DNA from: Pseudomonas tensinigenes
GTDB lineage: Bacteria; Pseudomonadota; Gammaproteobacteria; Pseudomonadales; Pseudomonadaceae
Direction: 5' to 3'
Length of the DNA stretch: 64,000 bases
Assembly: GCF_014268445.2 (NCBI RefSeq)
Contig: NZ_CP077089.1
Location: 3,093,501-3,157,500, forward strand
Shown here: piece by piece, positions 9,433 to 19,429 of the stretch
Layout: every line of letters begins with the position of its first letter
Position numbering within the stretch: the first letter of the stretch is position 1
Position numbers and translations under genes: made by a program
Notes under the pieces: generated by a model
What the model was told of the DNA's origin: nothing
Databases searched by the model: none
The model's input: the letters and a program-made list of their open reading frames with translations, nothing else

Positions 9433-11074
9433 AGACGCGTTCCTTGAAGAGGTCGATGCCAATACGCTGGTAGGTGTCGATGAAGCGCTCGTCTTCGGTA
9501 CGTTGTTCAACGTACACGTCGATCAGCTTCGAGATCACGTCAGGCATGGCTTCCTGTGCGAAGGACGGGCCGAGGATCTTGCCCAGGCTCGCATCCCGGC
9601 TGGCGCTGCCGCCGAGGGAGACCTGATAGAACTCTTCGCCTTTCTTGTCGACGCCGAGGATGCCGATGTGGCCGACGTGGTGGTGACCGCAGGCGTTCAT
9701 GCAACCGGAGATGTTCAGGTCCAGCTCACCGATGTCGAACAGGTAATCGAGGTCGTCGAAGCGGCGCTGGATCGATTCGGCGATCGGGATCGACTTGGCG
9801 TTGGCCAGCGAGCAGAAATCACCGCCAGGGCAGCAGATGATGTCGGTCAGCAAGCCGATGTTCGGCGTAGCGAAACCGCCTTCACGCAGTTCGCCCCACA
9901 GGGTGAACAACTGGCTTTGCTCGACGTCGGCGAGAATGATGTTCTGCTCGTGCGAGGTACGCAGTTGACCGAAGCTGTAGCGGTCGGCCAGATCGGCGAC
10001 GGCGTCGAGCTGCTTGTCAGTGATGTCGCCCGGGGCAACGCCGGTCGGTTTCAGCGACAGGGTCACGGCGACATAACCCGGCTTCTTGTGCGCCAGGGTG
10101 TTGCGGGTACGCCAGCGGGCGAAACCCGGATGCTCTTTATCCAGCTCGGCCAGTTGCGCAGTCTGGTTGTCCAGCGCCTTGTAGTCCGGGTCGACGAAGT
10201 GCTTGGCCACACGCTGCAGTTCGGCGTCGGTCAATGTGGTCTGGCCACCGCGCAGGTGTTCCATTTCCGCATCGACTTTCTGCGCGAACACTTCCGGCGT
10301 GAGGGCTTTGACGAGGATCTTGATCCGCGCCTTGTATTTGTTGTCGCGACGGCCGTAGCGGTTGTACACCCGCAGGATGGCGTCGAGATAGCTCAACAGA
10401 TCCTGCCACGGCAGGAATTCGTTGATGAACGCGCCAACCACTGGCGTACGGCCGAGGCCGCCACCCACCAGCACACGGAAACCCAGTTCGCCAGCGGCGT
10501 TGTGCACCGGCTCAAGGCCGATGTCATGGACTTCAATGGCGGCACGGTCAGCGGTCGAACCGTTGACGGCAATCTTGAATTTACGCGGAAGGTAGGCGAA
10601 TTCCGGGTGGAATGTAGTCCACTGACGGACGATTTCGCACCATGGGCGCGGGTCGATCACTTCATCGGCAGCGACGCCGGCGAACTGGTCGGTAGTGACG
10701 TTGCGCAGGCAGTTGCCGCTGGTCTGGATCGCGTGCATCTGCACGGTGGCCAGTTCAGCCAGAATGTCCGGGATGTCTTCCACCGCCGGCCAGTTGAACT
10801 GCACGTTCTGCCGCGTACTGATGTGGGCGTAGCCCTTGTCGTAGTCGCGGGCAATCTTGGCCATCATGCGCGTCTGACGCGAAGTCAGCTGGCCGTAAGG
10901 CACCGCCACACGCAACATCGGCGCAAAGCGCTGGATGTACAGGCCATTTTGCAGGCGCAGGGGGCGGAATTCTTCTTCGCTCAGCTCACCTGCCAGATAG
11001 CGTCGGGTCTGATCACGGAACTGCTTGACGCGGTCCTCGATGATCCGCTGATCGTACTCGTCGTATACGTACAT
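9416..11074 (-). CDS. cysI: Sulfite reductase hemoprotein / nitrite-sulfite reductase
   Basis: 552 aa from the ATG at 11074 (MYVYDEYDQRIIEDRVKQF). The enzyme reduces sulfite to sulfide in assimilatory sulfur metabolism using siroheme and a 4Fe-4S cluster. The sequence shows the ferredoxin-like half-domain (LRVAVPYGQLTSRQTRMMAKIA), the siroheme region (STRQNVQFNWP) and a second repeat. The cluster cysteines are CCPGGDFC and, about 40 residues later, CMNACGHHH. It is the first gene of a two-gene leftward unit with the DUF934 gene and is the same pair seen at PA1838-PA1837 in P. aeruginosa (from memory). Confidence 0.93.
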   Translation of the reverse strand: MYVYDEYDQRIIEDRVKQFRDQTRRYLAGELSEEEFRPLRLQNGLYIQRFAPMLRVAVPYGQLTSRQTRMMAKIARDYDKGYAHISTRQNVQFNWPAVEDIPDILAELATVQMHAIQTSGNCLRNVTTDQFAGVAADEVIDPRPWCEIVRQWTTFHPEFAYLPRKFKIAVNGSTADRAAIEVHDIGLEPVHNAAGELGFRVLVGGGLGRTPVVGAFINEFLPWQDLLSYLDAILRVYNRYGRRDNKYKARIKILVKALTPEVFAQKVDAEMEHLRGGQTTLTDAELQRVAKHFVDPDYKALDNQTAQLAELDKEHPGFARWRTRNTLAHKKPGYVAVTLSLKPTGVAPGDITDKQLDAVADLADRYSFGQLRTSHEQNIILADVEQSQLFTLWGELREGGFATPNIGLLTDIICCPGGDFCSLANAKSIPIAESIQRRFDDLDYLFDIGELDLNISGCMNACGHHHVGHIGILGVDKKGEEFYQVSLGGSASRDASLGKILGPSFAQEAMPDVISKLIDVYVEQRTEDERFIDTYQRIGIDLFKERVYAANH

Positions 11075-11367
11075 ATAAGTCCTGTTCTCAGGCTTGGGCC
11101 ATTCGGAGTAGCACTGCGTTTTCGCTTGCTGGAGTCCGATTGTGCCTCTGCAATTCTGCGCGCACGGCCGCGCACTCCCTAACGGAGCCGGGGCAATATA
11201 CCCGTTTGCAGTTATGCGCAAAAGTGATGTTTGAGTATATGTAAAGAACCAAATCGCCTAACGAGAATGGCTGTCAAGTAATCCACATTTGTCGTGCGGA
11301 CAATCATCGTCTTAACTGTGGTCGAGTCTTTCTGCAATCACCGATAAAACCGACAAGAGGCGATGCA

Positions 11368-11481
11368 ATGAGCAACCCGACCAAGGCAAGAAAAAGCGAC
11401 AGCAGTGTCGATGCGTGGGCCATCCTGTTCCTGATCATTCTCGTAGTAGGAACAGCGGTATTCTGGGTCAGCCATCAGTAA
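11368..11481 (+). CDS. Small single-pass membrane protein, 37 aa
   Basis: An ATG at 11368 opens a 38-codon frame ending TAA at 11481. GAGG (11357-11360) lies about 7 nt upstream. The product has a short basic/polar N-terminus (MSNPTKARKSDSSVDA) and then one hydrophobic helix (WAILFLIILVVGTAVFW), ending VSHQ. This follows the positive-inside pattern of a single-pass inner-membrane peptide. No function can be assigned. The gene sits alone in the divergent space between cysI and a periplasmic binding protein gene. Confidence 0.62.
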   Translation: MSNPTKARKSDSSVDAWAILFLIILVVGTAVFWVSHQ

Positions 11482-11561
11482 ACGACCGATCCGGGCCTCG
11501 CTTGCGACAGATTGTCGGACAAAAAGCGGGGTCAGGCATCAATAGCCGATGAAACGAGGGC

Positions 11562-11567
11562 TATAAT
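11562..11567 (+). promoter_or_regulatory. Possible -10 element (TATAAT) for the binding-protein gene
   Basis: A perfect TATAAT lies 33 nt before the ATG at 11601. No good TTGACA-like -35 was found at the usual spacing, so this is only a candidate. Confidence 0.35.
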
Positions 11568-11600
11568 GCGCGGCCATTTTTCGTTGGGCCCGGATGCTTC

Positions 11601-12674
11601 ATGTTCAAGTTTTTCCATATCAGTCTTCTGTTGTTCGGCGCGCTGTTCCAGACCGGCGCGCGGGCAGAGTCTGTGCTGTTTTTGAATCCGGGTTCGACGC
11701 AAGAAGCGTTCTGGGTCAGCTATTCGCAATTCATGCAGGCGGCCGCTCAGGATCTGGGAATCGACCTGCAGATCCTCTATTCCCAACGCCAGCCCGAACT
11801 GACCCTCGCTCAGGCACGCCTCGCATTACAGGGGCCGAATCGTCCCGAGTACCTGATTTTCGTCAACGAACAATACGTCGCCCCGCAAATCCTGCGTCTG
11901 GCGCAGAACAGCGGTGTGAAGCTGTTTATGGTCAACGCCGCACTGACGGCTGACCAGCAGGCCATGGTCGGCGAGCGTGACGACCGCATTGGCAGCCTGG
12001 TGCCGAACGACGAGGAGGGCGGTTACTTGATGATGAAGGAACTGATCCGCCTGCATCCGTCGACGCCAGGCACTGAGCCGATTGAAGTGTTGGCGTTCTC
12101 CGGGCTGAAGGTCACGCCCTCGGCGCAATTACGCGAGCGCGGCATGCAGCGGGCGCTGGCCGAACATCCACAGACACGCTTGCGACAGCTGGTTTACAGC
12201 GGCTGGACCCAAGAACGCGCCTATGAGCAGGCCAAACAGCTGTTCGCCCGTTACCCGAAGGTGTCGCTGGTGTGGTCGGCCAATGATGAAATGGCTTTCG
12301 GTGCGATGCGCGCCTACGCCGACATCGGCAAAGTCCCCGGCAAAGATGCCTTGTTCAGTGCGGTCAACACTTCACCGGCGGCCTTGCAGGCATTGGTTGA
12401 CGGGCGCCTGAGCGCACTGGTCGGCGGACATTTCACCTTGGGTGGCTGGGCGCTGGTCGAGTTGCATGACGTCGAGCAAGGCGTCGAGCTGGATCGCTAC
12501 GGCGGCCGTGACCGGCAGATTCCGTTGCTGCAACTGATCGACAAGCGTCATGCCCGACAAATGCTGGCCATGGGCAAGTCGCCGAACTACGGCGTGAATT
12601 TCCGCAAGCTCTCAGCCAAAGGGCAACCGGCGTCGTATCGCTACCCGTTCACCCTGCAGACTCTGATGCGCTGA
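11601..12674 (+). CDS. Periplasmic substrate-binding protein, type 1 fold (sugar-binding-like), orphan
   Basis: 357 aa. A signal peptide is clear (MFKFFHISLLLFGALFQTGARA, cut before ESVLF). The mature part resembles Peripla_BP_4/LacI-like binding proteins of sugar ABC importers: a VLFLNPGSTQEAFWVSYSQF start, the hinge region DRIGSLVPNDEEGGYLMMKEL, then LVWSANDEMAFGAMRAY. No ABC permease or ATPase lies nearby, so it may serve a sensor or a transporter elsewhere. Ligand unknown. Confidence 0.82.
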   Translation: MFKFFHISLLLFGALFQTGARAESVLFLNPGSTQEAFWVSYSQFMQAAAQDLGIDLQILYSQRQPELTLAQARLALQGPNRPEYLIFVNEQYVAPQILRLAQNSGVKLFMVNAALTADQQAMVGERDDRIGSLVPNDEEGGYLMMKELIRLHPSTPGTEPIEVLAFSGLKVTPSAQLRERGMQRALAEHPQTRLRQLVYSGWTQERAYEQAKQLFARYPKVSLVWSANDEMAFGAMRAYADIGKVPGKDALFSAVNTSPAALQALVDGRLSALVGGHFTLGGWALVELHDVEQGVELDRYGGRDRQIPLLQLIDKRHARQMLAMGKSPNYGVNFRKLSAKGQPASYRYPFTLQTLMR

Positions 12675-12679
12675 ACGCG

Positions 12680-12898
12680 TCAGACCCCGGCGAAGTGCAG
12701 CACCAGTTTGACGATGGCAAACAGCGTCAACGCGAAGATGGCGGTGAACACAATCCCCAGCATCACGAAATGGCTGGGCTTGCCATGGGTGAAGTCCCTA
12801 GCCCGGTTCTTGCCGCTCTGCACCCCGAACGCCGCCGCCATCACGCTGTGCAGCATCTGCCAGAAGGTCGGCGGTTTGTTGTCGACTGGATCGTCCAT
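12680..12898 (-). CDS. DUF2970 small membrane protein
   Basis: 72 aa from the ATG at 12898 (MDDPVDNKPPTFWQML); a start at 12925 would add nine residues. The DUF2970 pattern is visible: TFWQMLHSVMAAAFGVQSGKN, then a C-terminal transmembrane helix (FVMLGIVFTAIFALTLFAIVKLVL). Function unknown; a small inner-membrane protein widespread in beta- and gammaproteobacteria. It converges with the gene at 11601-12674, 5 nt apart. Confidence 0.82.
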   Translation of the reverse strand: MDDPVDNKPPTFWQMLHSVMAAAFGVQSGKNRARDFTHGKPSHFVMLGIVFTAIFALTLFAIVKLVLHFAGV

Positions 12899-12966
12899 AA
12901 ATCCCTCGTCTGCCGTGTGTGTCACACAAGCATAGCCAACCCTTCGAAGAACACTGCAAAACGAAC

Positions 12967-13056
12967 TGTGGGAGCGAGCCTGCTCGCGAAGGCGTCGTGT
13001 CAGTCAGCATCAATGCTGAATAGTCGACCGCATTCGCGAGCAGGCTCGCTCCCACA
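12967..13056. repeat. REP doublet downstream of metH
   Basis: Inverted GTGGGAGCGAGCCTGCTCGC copies separated by about 42 nt. It lies between the metH stop (13078) and the DUF2970 gene. Confidence 0.9.
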
Positions 13057-13077
13057 GGGTGATGCGCTGAAGCTGGA

Positions 13078-16000
13078 TCAGTTGTCGTAGCCGAGGTTCG
13101 GCGCCAGCCAGCGCTCGGTCACGCTCAACTCCTGGCCTTTGCGCGAGGTGTAGCTGGCGACTTGATCCTTGTCGACCTTGCCCACGGCAAAGTACTGCGC
13201 CTGCGGATGGGCGAAGTACCAGCCGCTGACCGCTGCCGCCGGGAACATCGCGTAGTGCTCGGTGAGGAACACGCCGCTGCGACCAGCGCGCATCTCTTCA
13301 GCTTCCGGATCGAGCAGGGCAAACAACGCTGCCTTCTCGGTGTGATCCGGGCACGCCGGGTAACCCGGAGCAGGGCGGATGCCGCTGTATTGCTCTTTGA
13401 TCAGCGCGTCGTTGTCGAGGATTTCGTCCTTGGCATAGCCCCAGTGCTCTTTACGCACCTGCTGGTGCAGCCATTCGGCGCAAGCCTCGGCCAAACGGTC
13501 GGCGAGGGCTTTGACCATGATCGAGTTGTAGTCGTCGCCCGCGTCCTGATAAGCCTTGGCCACTTCTTCGGCGCCGATGCCGGCGGTGGTGATGAAACCC
13601 CCGACGTAGTCGATCACTTCGCTGTCCTTCGGTGCGACGAAGTCGGCCAGCGAGAAATTTGGTTTGCCGTCGGTCTTGATGATCTGCTGGCGCAAGTGAT
13701 GCAGTTTGGCCAATGGCTTGCCGTCATCGCCGTACAGCTCGATGTCATCGTCATGCACCTGATTGGCCGGCCAGAAGCCGAACACCGCACGGGCGCTGAT
13801 CAGCTTCTCGTCGATCAGCTTGGCGAGCATTTCCTGCGCGTCCTTGTACAGCGCGGTGGCGGCTTCGCCGACCACTTCGTCCTCGAGAATGCGCGGGAAC
13901 TTGCCGGCCAGATCCCAGGAGATAAAGAACGGCGTCCAGTCGATGTACTCGGCCAAGACCTTGAGATCGATGTTGTCCAGCACCTTGCTGCCGGTGAACG
14001 TCGGTTTGACCGGCTCATAAGTTGCCCAGTCGAACTGGGGTTTCTTGGCGATGGCCGCTGCGTAGCTCAAGCGCTCGGTGCGGGCGCTGCGGTTGGCGGT
14101 GCGTTCACGCACTTCAACGTATTCCAGGCGCGTCTTCTCGACGAAACCGGCCTTCAATTCTTTCGACAGCAACTGCGTTGCCACGCCCACCGCGCGGGAA
14201 GCGTCGGTCACGTACACCACGGCATCGTTGCTGTACTTCGGTTCGATCTTCACCGCGGTGTGCGCTTTGGAGGTGGTCGCGCCACCGATCATCAGCGGCA
14301 GGTGGAAGTCCTGACGCTGCATCTCGCGAGCAACGTGAACCATTTCATCCAGCGACGGTGTGATAAGACCGGACAGGCCGATGATGTCGCACTTCTGCTC
14401 TTTGGCCACCTGCAGGATCTTCTCGGCCGGCACCATCACGCCGAGGTCGACGATGTCGTAGCCGTTGCAACCGAGCACCACGCCAACGATGTTCTTGCCG
14501 ATGTCATGCACGTCGCCTTTCACGGTTGCCATCAGAATCTTGCCCTTGGCTTCCGGCTTGTCGCCTTTTTCCAGTTCGATGAACGGGATCAAGTGCGCCA
14601 CGGCCTGCTTCATCACGCGGGCGGATTTCACCACTTGCGGGAGGAACATTTTGCCGGCGCCGAACAGGTCGCCGACGATGTTCATGCCGGACATCAGCGG
14701 GCCTTCGATCACTTCGATCGGGCGCGCGAACGACTGGCGCGATTCTTCGGTGTCTTCAACGATATGCGTGGTGATGCCTTTGACCAGCGCGTGCTCCAGA
14801 CGCTTGTTGACCTCCCAGCTGCGCCACTCTTCGGTCTCGGCTTCCTTGACGCTGCCGTCGCCCTTGTACTTGTCAGCAATGGCGAGGAGGGCGTCGGTGC
14901 CTTCCGGAGTGCGGTTGAGGATCACGTCTTCAACAGCGTCGCGCAGTTCTTGCGGGATCTGGTCGTAGATCTCCAGCTGACCGGCGTTGACGATGCCCAT
15001 GGTCAGGCCGGCGCGGATTGCGTAAAGCAGGAACACCGAGTGAATTGCTTCACGCACCGGGTTGTTGCCACGGAACGAGAACGACACGTTGGACACGCCG
15101 CCCGAGGTCAGCGCGTACGGCAGCTCGTCGCGGATGTAGGCGCAGGCGTTGATGAAGTCCACAGCGTAGTTGTTGTGTTCTTCGATACCGGTAGCGACGG
15201 CGAAGATGTTCGGGTCGAAGATGATGTCTTCCGGCGGGAAGCCGACTTCGTTGACCAGAATGTCGTAGGAGCGTTTGCAGATTTCTTTCTTGCGCGCTTC
15301 GGTGTCGGCCTGGCCGGCTTCGTCGAACGCCATTACCACCACCGCCGCGCCGTAGCGCTTGCACAGTTTGGCGTGGTGGATGAACTGCTCGACGCCTTCT
15401 TTCATGCTGATCGAGTTGACGATGCCCTTGCCCTGAATGCACTTGAGCCCGGCTTCGATCACTTCCCATTTCGACGAGTCGATCATGATCGGTACGCGCG
15501 AGATGTCCGGTTCACCGGCGATCAGATTGAGGAAGGTCACCATGGCCTTCTTCGAATCGAGCATGCCTTCGTCCATGTTGATGTCGATCACCTGCGCGCC
15601 GGCCTCGACCTGCTGCAGGGCGACTTCCAGCGCTTCGGTGTAGTTGTCTTCACGGATCAGACGGGCGAACTTGGCGGAACCGGTGATGTTGGTACGTTCG
15701 CCGACGTTGACGAACAACGAACTGCGATCGATGGTGAACGGTTCCAGACCCGAGAGGCGGCACGCCTTGGGGATGTCCGGAATCTGCCGTGGCGCGTAAC
15801 CGGCGACGGCTTTGGCGATGGCTTCGATGTGCCCCGGTGTGGTGCCGCAGCAGCCGCCGACGATATTGAGGAAGCCGCTCTGGGCGAATTCTTCGATGAC
15901 CTTGGCGGTTTCCGACGGCAGTTCGTCGTACTCGCCGAATTCGTTCGGCAGGCCGGCGTTCGGGTGCGCGGAAACGTGGGTGCTGGCCTTGTTCGACAGC

Positions 16001-16788
16001 TCTTCAAGGTATGGCCGCAGCTCACTGGCGCCGAGCGCACAGTTGAGGCCGACGGAAATTGGCTTGGCGTGCGCCACCGAGTTCCAGAACGCTTCGGTGG
16101 TCTGCCCCGACAGGGTACGGCCGGAGGCGTCGGTGATGGTCCCGGAAATCATGATCGGCAGTTCGATGTGCAGCTTTTCGAACACGCCTTGCACAGCGAA
16201 GATCGCCGCTTTGGCGTTGAGGGTGTCGAAAATGGTTTCGATCAGGATCAGGTCGGCGCCGCCCTCGATCAGGCCTTTGGTGGCTTCGGTGTAGTTTTCC
16301 ACCAGCTCATCGAAGGTGACGTTGCGGTAGCCGGGGTTGTTGACGTCCGGCGACAGCGAACAGGTGCGGCTGGTCGGGCCGAGCACGCCGGCAACGAAAC
16401 GCGGCTTGTCCGGGTTCTCGGCGGTCTTGGCGTCGGCAACCTTGCGGGCCAGACGTGCGCCTTCTACGTTTAACTCGTAGGCCAGTTCTTCCATGCCGTA
16501 GTCGGCCATGGAAATGCGCGTGGCGTTGAAGGTGTTGGTTTCGAGGATGTCGGCGCCGGCATCCAGGTAGGCTTTCTCGATGCCGCCGATCACGTCCGGA
16601 CGGGTGATCACCAGCAGGTCGTTGTTGCCCTTGACGTCACTCGGCCAGTCCGCAAAGCGTTTGCCGCGATAATCCTGCTCTTCGAGCTTGTAGCTCTGGA
16701 TCATCGTGCCCATGCCGCCGTCGAGTATCAGGATGCGCTCTTTGAGAGCTTGCTTGAGAGCTTGAAGGCGGACGCTGCGATCGGACAT
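13078..16788 (-). CDS. metH: Cobalamin-dependent methionine synthase
   Basis: 1236 aa, full length. It transfers a methyl group from methyltetrahydrofolate via cob(I)alamin to homocysteine. Domain order seen: homocysteine-binding barrel ([10 protein letters not shown] at ~20; Zn ligands in [12 protein letters not shown]); pterin-binding barrel ([14 protein letters not shown] to about 640); B12 helical cap; B12 domain with [19 protein letters not shown], whose His (about residue 760) is the lower axial cobalt ligand; and the SAM-binding reactivation domain with [11 protein letters not shown] near the end. It is monocistronic and leftward. No B12 riboswitch is visible in its short leader. It is a likely consumer of the cobalamin made by the locus at 21-32 kb. 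Confidence 0.97.
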   Translation of the reverse strand: MSDRSVRLQALKQALKERILILDGGMGTMIQSYKLEEQDYRGKRFADWPSDVKGNNDLLVITRPDVIGGIEKAYLDAGADILETNTFNATRISMADYGMEELAYELNVEGARLARKVADAKTAENPDKPRFVAGVLGPTSRTCSLSPDVNNPGYRNVTFDELVENYTEATKGLIEGGADLILIETIFDTLNAKAAIFAVQGVFEKLHIELPIMISGTITDASGRTLSGQTTEAFWNSVAHAKPISVGLNCALGASELRPYLEELSNKASTHVSAHPNAGLPNEFGEYDELPSETAKVIEEFAQSGFLNIVGGCCGTTPGHIEAIAKAVAGYAPRQIPDIPKACRLSGLEPFTIDRSSLFVNVGERTNITGSAKFARLIREDNYTEALEVALQQVEAGAQVIDINMDEGMLDSKKAMVTFLNLIAGEPDISRVPIMIDSSKWEVIEAGLKCIQGKGIVNSISMKEGVEQFIHHAKLCKRYGAAVVVMAFDEAGQADTEARKKEICKRSYDILVNEVGFPPEDIIFDPNIFAVATGIEEHNNYAVDFINACAYIRDELPYALTSGGVSNVSFSFRGNNPVREAIHSVFLLYAIRAGLTMGIVNAGQLEIYDQIPQELRDAVEDVILNRTPEGTDALLAIADKYKGDGSVKEAETEEWRSWEVNKRLEHALVKGITTHIVEDTEESRQSFARPIEVIEGPLMSGMNIVGDLFGAGKMFLPQVVKSARVMKQAVAHLIPFIELEKGDKPEAKGKILMATVKGDVHDIGKNIVGVVLGCNGYDIVDLGVMVPAEKILQVAKEQKCDIIGLSGLITPSLDEMVHVAREMQRQDFHLPLMIGGATTSKAHTAVKIEPKYSNDAVVYVTDASRAVGVATQLLSKELKAGFVEKTRLEYVEVRERTANRSARTERLSYAAAIAKKPQFDWATYEPVKPTFTGSKVLDNIDLKVLAEYIDWTPFFISWDLAGKFPRILEDEVVGEAATALYKDAQEMLAKLIDEKLISARAVFGFWPANQVHDDDIELYGDDGKPLAKLHHLRQQIIKTDGKPNFSLADFVAPKDSEVIDYVGGFITTAGIGAEEVAKAYQDAGDDYNSIMVKALADRLAEACAEWLHQQVRKEHWGYAKDEILDNDALIKEQYSGIRPAPGYPACPDHTEKAALFALLDPEAEEMRAGRSGVFLTEHYAMFPAAAVSGWYFAHPQAQYFAVGKVDKDQVASYTSRKGQELSVTERWLAPNLGYDN

Positions 16789-16944
16789 TTGGACTACTCG
16801 GAAAGACCATTACGAAGGAGCGGGATCATAGCAAACCTGTGCGCTTTTAGAGCATGTAGGGCTTTTGCATGAATATCACTCATGTTGGTACGAGCGTCAT
16901 ACTGTAGAATCGCGGCGTTTTTTTAAAAAATCGGGATCAGCAGC

Positions 16945-19251
16945 ATGTCTTACCGCGTCATTGGTTTTGTGTTGCTGTTTCTCAGCTGGGGCGCCGTGGC
17001 GCAAGAGCCAGCGACTGTGCCGGCCATTTCTCAGTCGATTTCATACGTCCGCGACATCCAGCCAATCTTCACCGAGAAGTGCGTGGCCTGCCATGCGTGC
17101 TACGACTCGGCCTGTCAGCTCAACCTGGGCAGTGGCGAGGGCGCGGCCCGTGGCGCCAGCAAGATGCCGGTTTACGATGGCGAGCGCACACAAGCGGCGC
17201 CGACCACTCGGCTGTTCTACGACGCCTTCGGCAAACGTGCCTGGCAGCAGAAAGACTTTTATTCGGTGCTCGACGCGCAGGGCAGTCAGGCGGCGCTGAT
17301 GGCGCGGATGCTCGAACTGGGGCACAACACGCCGCTGACGCCAAACGCCAAACTGCCGGAAGAGATTGTGCTGGGCCTGAACCGCGAGAACATGTGCGCG
17401 CTGCCCGCCGAGTTTGAGGGTTATGCCGGCGCTCATCCGAAAGAAGGCATGCCGCTGGCGGTGACCGGGCTGACCGATCAGCAATATCAGACCTTGCAGC
17501 GCTGGCTGGCCTCGGGTGCGCCGATTGACGAACAAGGCCTGGCGCCGAGCGCCAAAGAGGCGCTGCAAATCGTCCAGTGGGAAAACCTGCTCAACGCTCC
17601 CGGCGCACGGCAAAGTCTGGTCGGCCGCTGGTTGTACGAGCACTGGTACCTCGCGCACATCTACTTCAAGGATGGCGAGCCGGGGCATTACTTCCAGTGG
17701 GTGCGTTCGCGCACACCGACTGGGCAGCCGATCGACCTGATCGCCACCCGTCGCCCCAACGACGATCCGGGCACCCAGGTGTATTACCGCTTGTGGCCGG
17801 TGCAAGGGGTGATCGTGCACAAAACCCACATCACCTACCCGCTGAGCGCGGCGAAGATGGCGCGGGTGAAAAGCCTGTTTTACAGCGGCAACTGGCAGGT
17901 CAATGCCTTGCCGGGTTACGGCCCGCAGAGCCGTGCCAATCCCTTCGCGACGTTCGAAGCGATTCCGGCGCAGGCGCGTTACCAGTTCATGCTCGACAAC
18001 GCCGAATACTTCGTCCGCACGTTTATTCGCGGCCCGGTGTGCCGTGGACAGATTGCGACCGACGTGATCCGCGACAACTTCTGGGCACTGTTCCAGGCAC
18101 CGGAACACGACCTCTATATCACCGACCCGAACTATCGCGGCCAGGCCACGCCGCTGTTGGCCATGCCGGGGCAGAACGACGATGTCGGCAGCGTGTTGAG
18201 CCTGTGGCGCAACTACCGCGACAAGCGCAATGAATATGAGGCTCTGCGCCGCGACAGCTACGCGGATCTCCCCGCGCCGAGCTGGTCGACCCTGTGGGCC
18301 GGCAACGACAACGCCTTGCTGAGCATTTTTCGCCACTTCGACAGCGCTTCGGTGACCAAAGGCCTGATTGGCGAGGTGCCGCAGACGATGTGGCTGTTTG
18401 ACTATCCGCTGCTGGAACGCACCTATTACCAGTTGGCGGTCAACTTCGATGTGTTCGGCAACGTCTCCCATCAGGCGCAAACCCGTCTGTATTTCGACCT
18501 GATCCGCAACGGCGCCGAGCAGAACTTCCTGCGCCTGATGCCCGCTGATTCGCGCGAAGACTATCTCGACGATTGGTACCAGAGCGGTGGCCAGTTCAAG
18601 ATGTGGCTCGATTACGAGGCGATTGACGACGATAAGCCGACCGCGTTGAAGCTCGATGAGAAAGACCCGAAATACGACTTCGCCATGCAATTACTCGCGC
18701 GTTACGGCGATCTCAATGCGCGGCCCGATCCGATCAACCGTTGCGACGGCGCTTATTGCTCGCGGCCGAATATCGACCCGGCGCTGCAAAATGCCGAGCA
18801 GGCGTTGAGTCGCCTGACTTCGCGCCCGGCCGCCGGTTTGACGGTGATTGATCAGCTCCCGGAAGCGACGATGCTGCGCATTGAAACCGCCAGCGGCAAA
18901 CGCGAGGTCTACAGCCTGTTGCGCAACCGCGCCCATAGCAATGTGGCGTTCCTGCTGGGCGAGTCGCTGCGCTATCAACCGGGGCTGGACACACTGACCA
19001 TTTACCCGGGCGTGCTCAGCAGTTATCCGAACTTCATCTTTAATGTCCCGGCCGATCAGGTGCCGGCGTTTGTCGATGCAATGGAAAACGCCAAGGATGC
19101 CAAGCGCTTCGAGAAAATCCTCGAACGCTGGGGGATTCGTCGCAGTCATCCCCAATTCTGGTTCTATTTCCACGATTTGAGTCAGTACCTGCACGAAACC
19201 GAACCGGTGGAAGAGGGCGTGCTGGACATGAACCGCTACGAGAATCTTTGA
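16945..19251 (+). CDS. cti: Fatty acid cis/trans isomerase, periplasmic c-type cytochrome
   Basis: 768 aa. Cti converts cis to trans unsaturated fatty acids in membrane phospholipids without energy input, a rapid response of Pseudomonas and Vibrio to solvents and heat. The signal peptide is MSYRVIGFVLLFLSWGAVA. The heme c motif CVACH is at residues 46-50, directly after DIQPIFTEK, as in Cti. The length is in the family range. A TAGAAT-like -10 sits about 45 nt upstream of the ATG. It is divergent from metH, the same neighbour as in P. aeruginosa (from memory). Confidence 0.95.
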   Translation: MSYRVIGFVLLFLSWGAVAQEPATVPAISQSISYVRDIQPIFTEKCVACHACYDSACQLNLGSGEGAARGASKMPVYDGERTQAAPTTRLFYDAFGKRAWQQKDFYSVLDAQGSQAALMARMLELGHNTPLTPNAKLPEEIVLGLNRENMCALPAEFEGYAGAHPKEGMPLAVTGLTDQQYQTLQRWLASGAPIDEQGLAPSAKEALQIVQWENLLNAPGARQSLVGRWLYEHWYLAHIYFKDGEPGHYFQWVRSRTPTGQPIDLIATRRPNDDPGTQVYYRLWPVQGVIVHKTHITYPLSAAKMARVKSLFYSGNWQVNALPGYGPQSRANPFATFEAIPAQARYQFMLDNAEYFVRTFIRGPVCRGQIATDVIRDNFWALFQAPEHDLYITDPNYRGQATPLLAMPGQNDDVGSVLSLWRNYRDKRNEYEALRRDSYADLPAPSWSTLWAGNDNALLSIFRHFDSASVTKGLIGEVPQTMWLFDYPLLERTYYQLAVNFDVFGNVSHQAQTRLYFDLIRNGAEQNFLRLMPADSREDYLDDWYQSGGQFKMWLDYEAIDDDKPTALKLDEKDPKYDFAMQLLARYGDLNARPDPINRCDGAYCSRPNIDPALQNAEQALSRLTSRPAAGLTVIDQLPEATMLRIETASGKREVYSLLRNRAHSNVAFLLGESLRYQPGLDTLTIYPGVLSSYPNFIFNVPADQVPAFVDAMENAKDAKRFEKILERWGIRRSHPQFWFYFHDLSQYLHETEPVEEGVLDMNRYENL

Positions 19252-19300
19252 TCGATTCAGATTGGCTTGCTGTCCCAACTTCAAGCAACACCGCAAAACC

Positions 19301-19390
19301 CTGTAGGAGCTGTCGAGTGAAACGAGGCTGCGATCTTTTGATCTTTAAGAATCAAGATCAAAAGATCGCAGCGTGCCGCAGCTCCTACAG
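19301..19390. repeat. Inverted repeat element, CTGTAGGAGCTG type with GATCTTTTGATC core
   Basis: CTGTAGGAGCTG at the left end and its complement CAGCTCCTACAG at the right end, with a GCTGCGATCTTTTGATCTT arm inverted around the centre. This is a second intergenic repeat family of the fluorescent pseudomonads, distinct from the GAGCGAGCCTGCTCGC REPs. It can form one long hairpin and may end the cti message. Confidence 0.85.
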
Positions 19391-19429
19391 AGATTGAGGT
19401 GAATTTGAGGGTGTGATCGGGAGCAGGTG

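Noticed and set aside
13162..16473. A 1103-codon open frame on the + strand opposite metH
   Set aside because: It is the antisense shadow of a GC-rich gene; the minus-strand frame encodes a complete MetH with all motifs, and the shadow has no recognisable domain or ribosome binding site.
16789..16944. B12 or SAM riboswitch before metH
   Set aside because: The leader is short and lacks the conserved boxes seen clearly at 23.6-25.0 kb.
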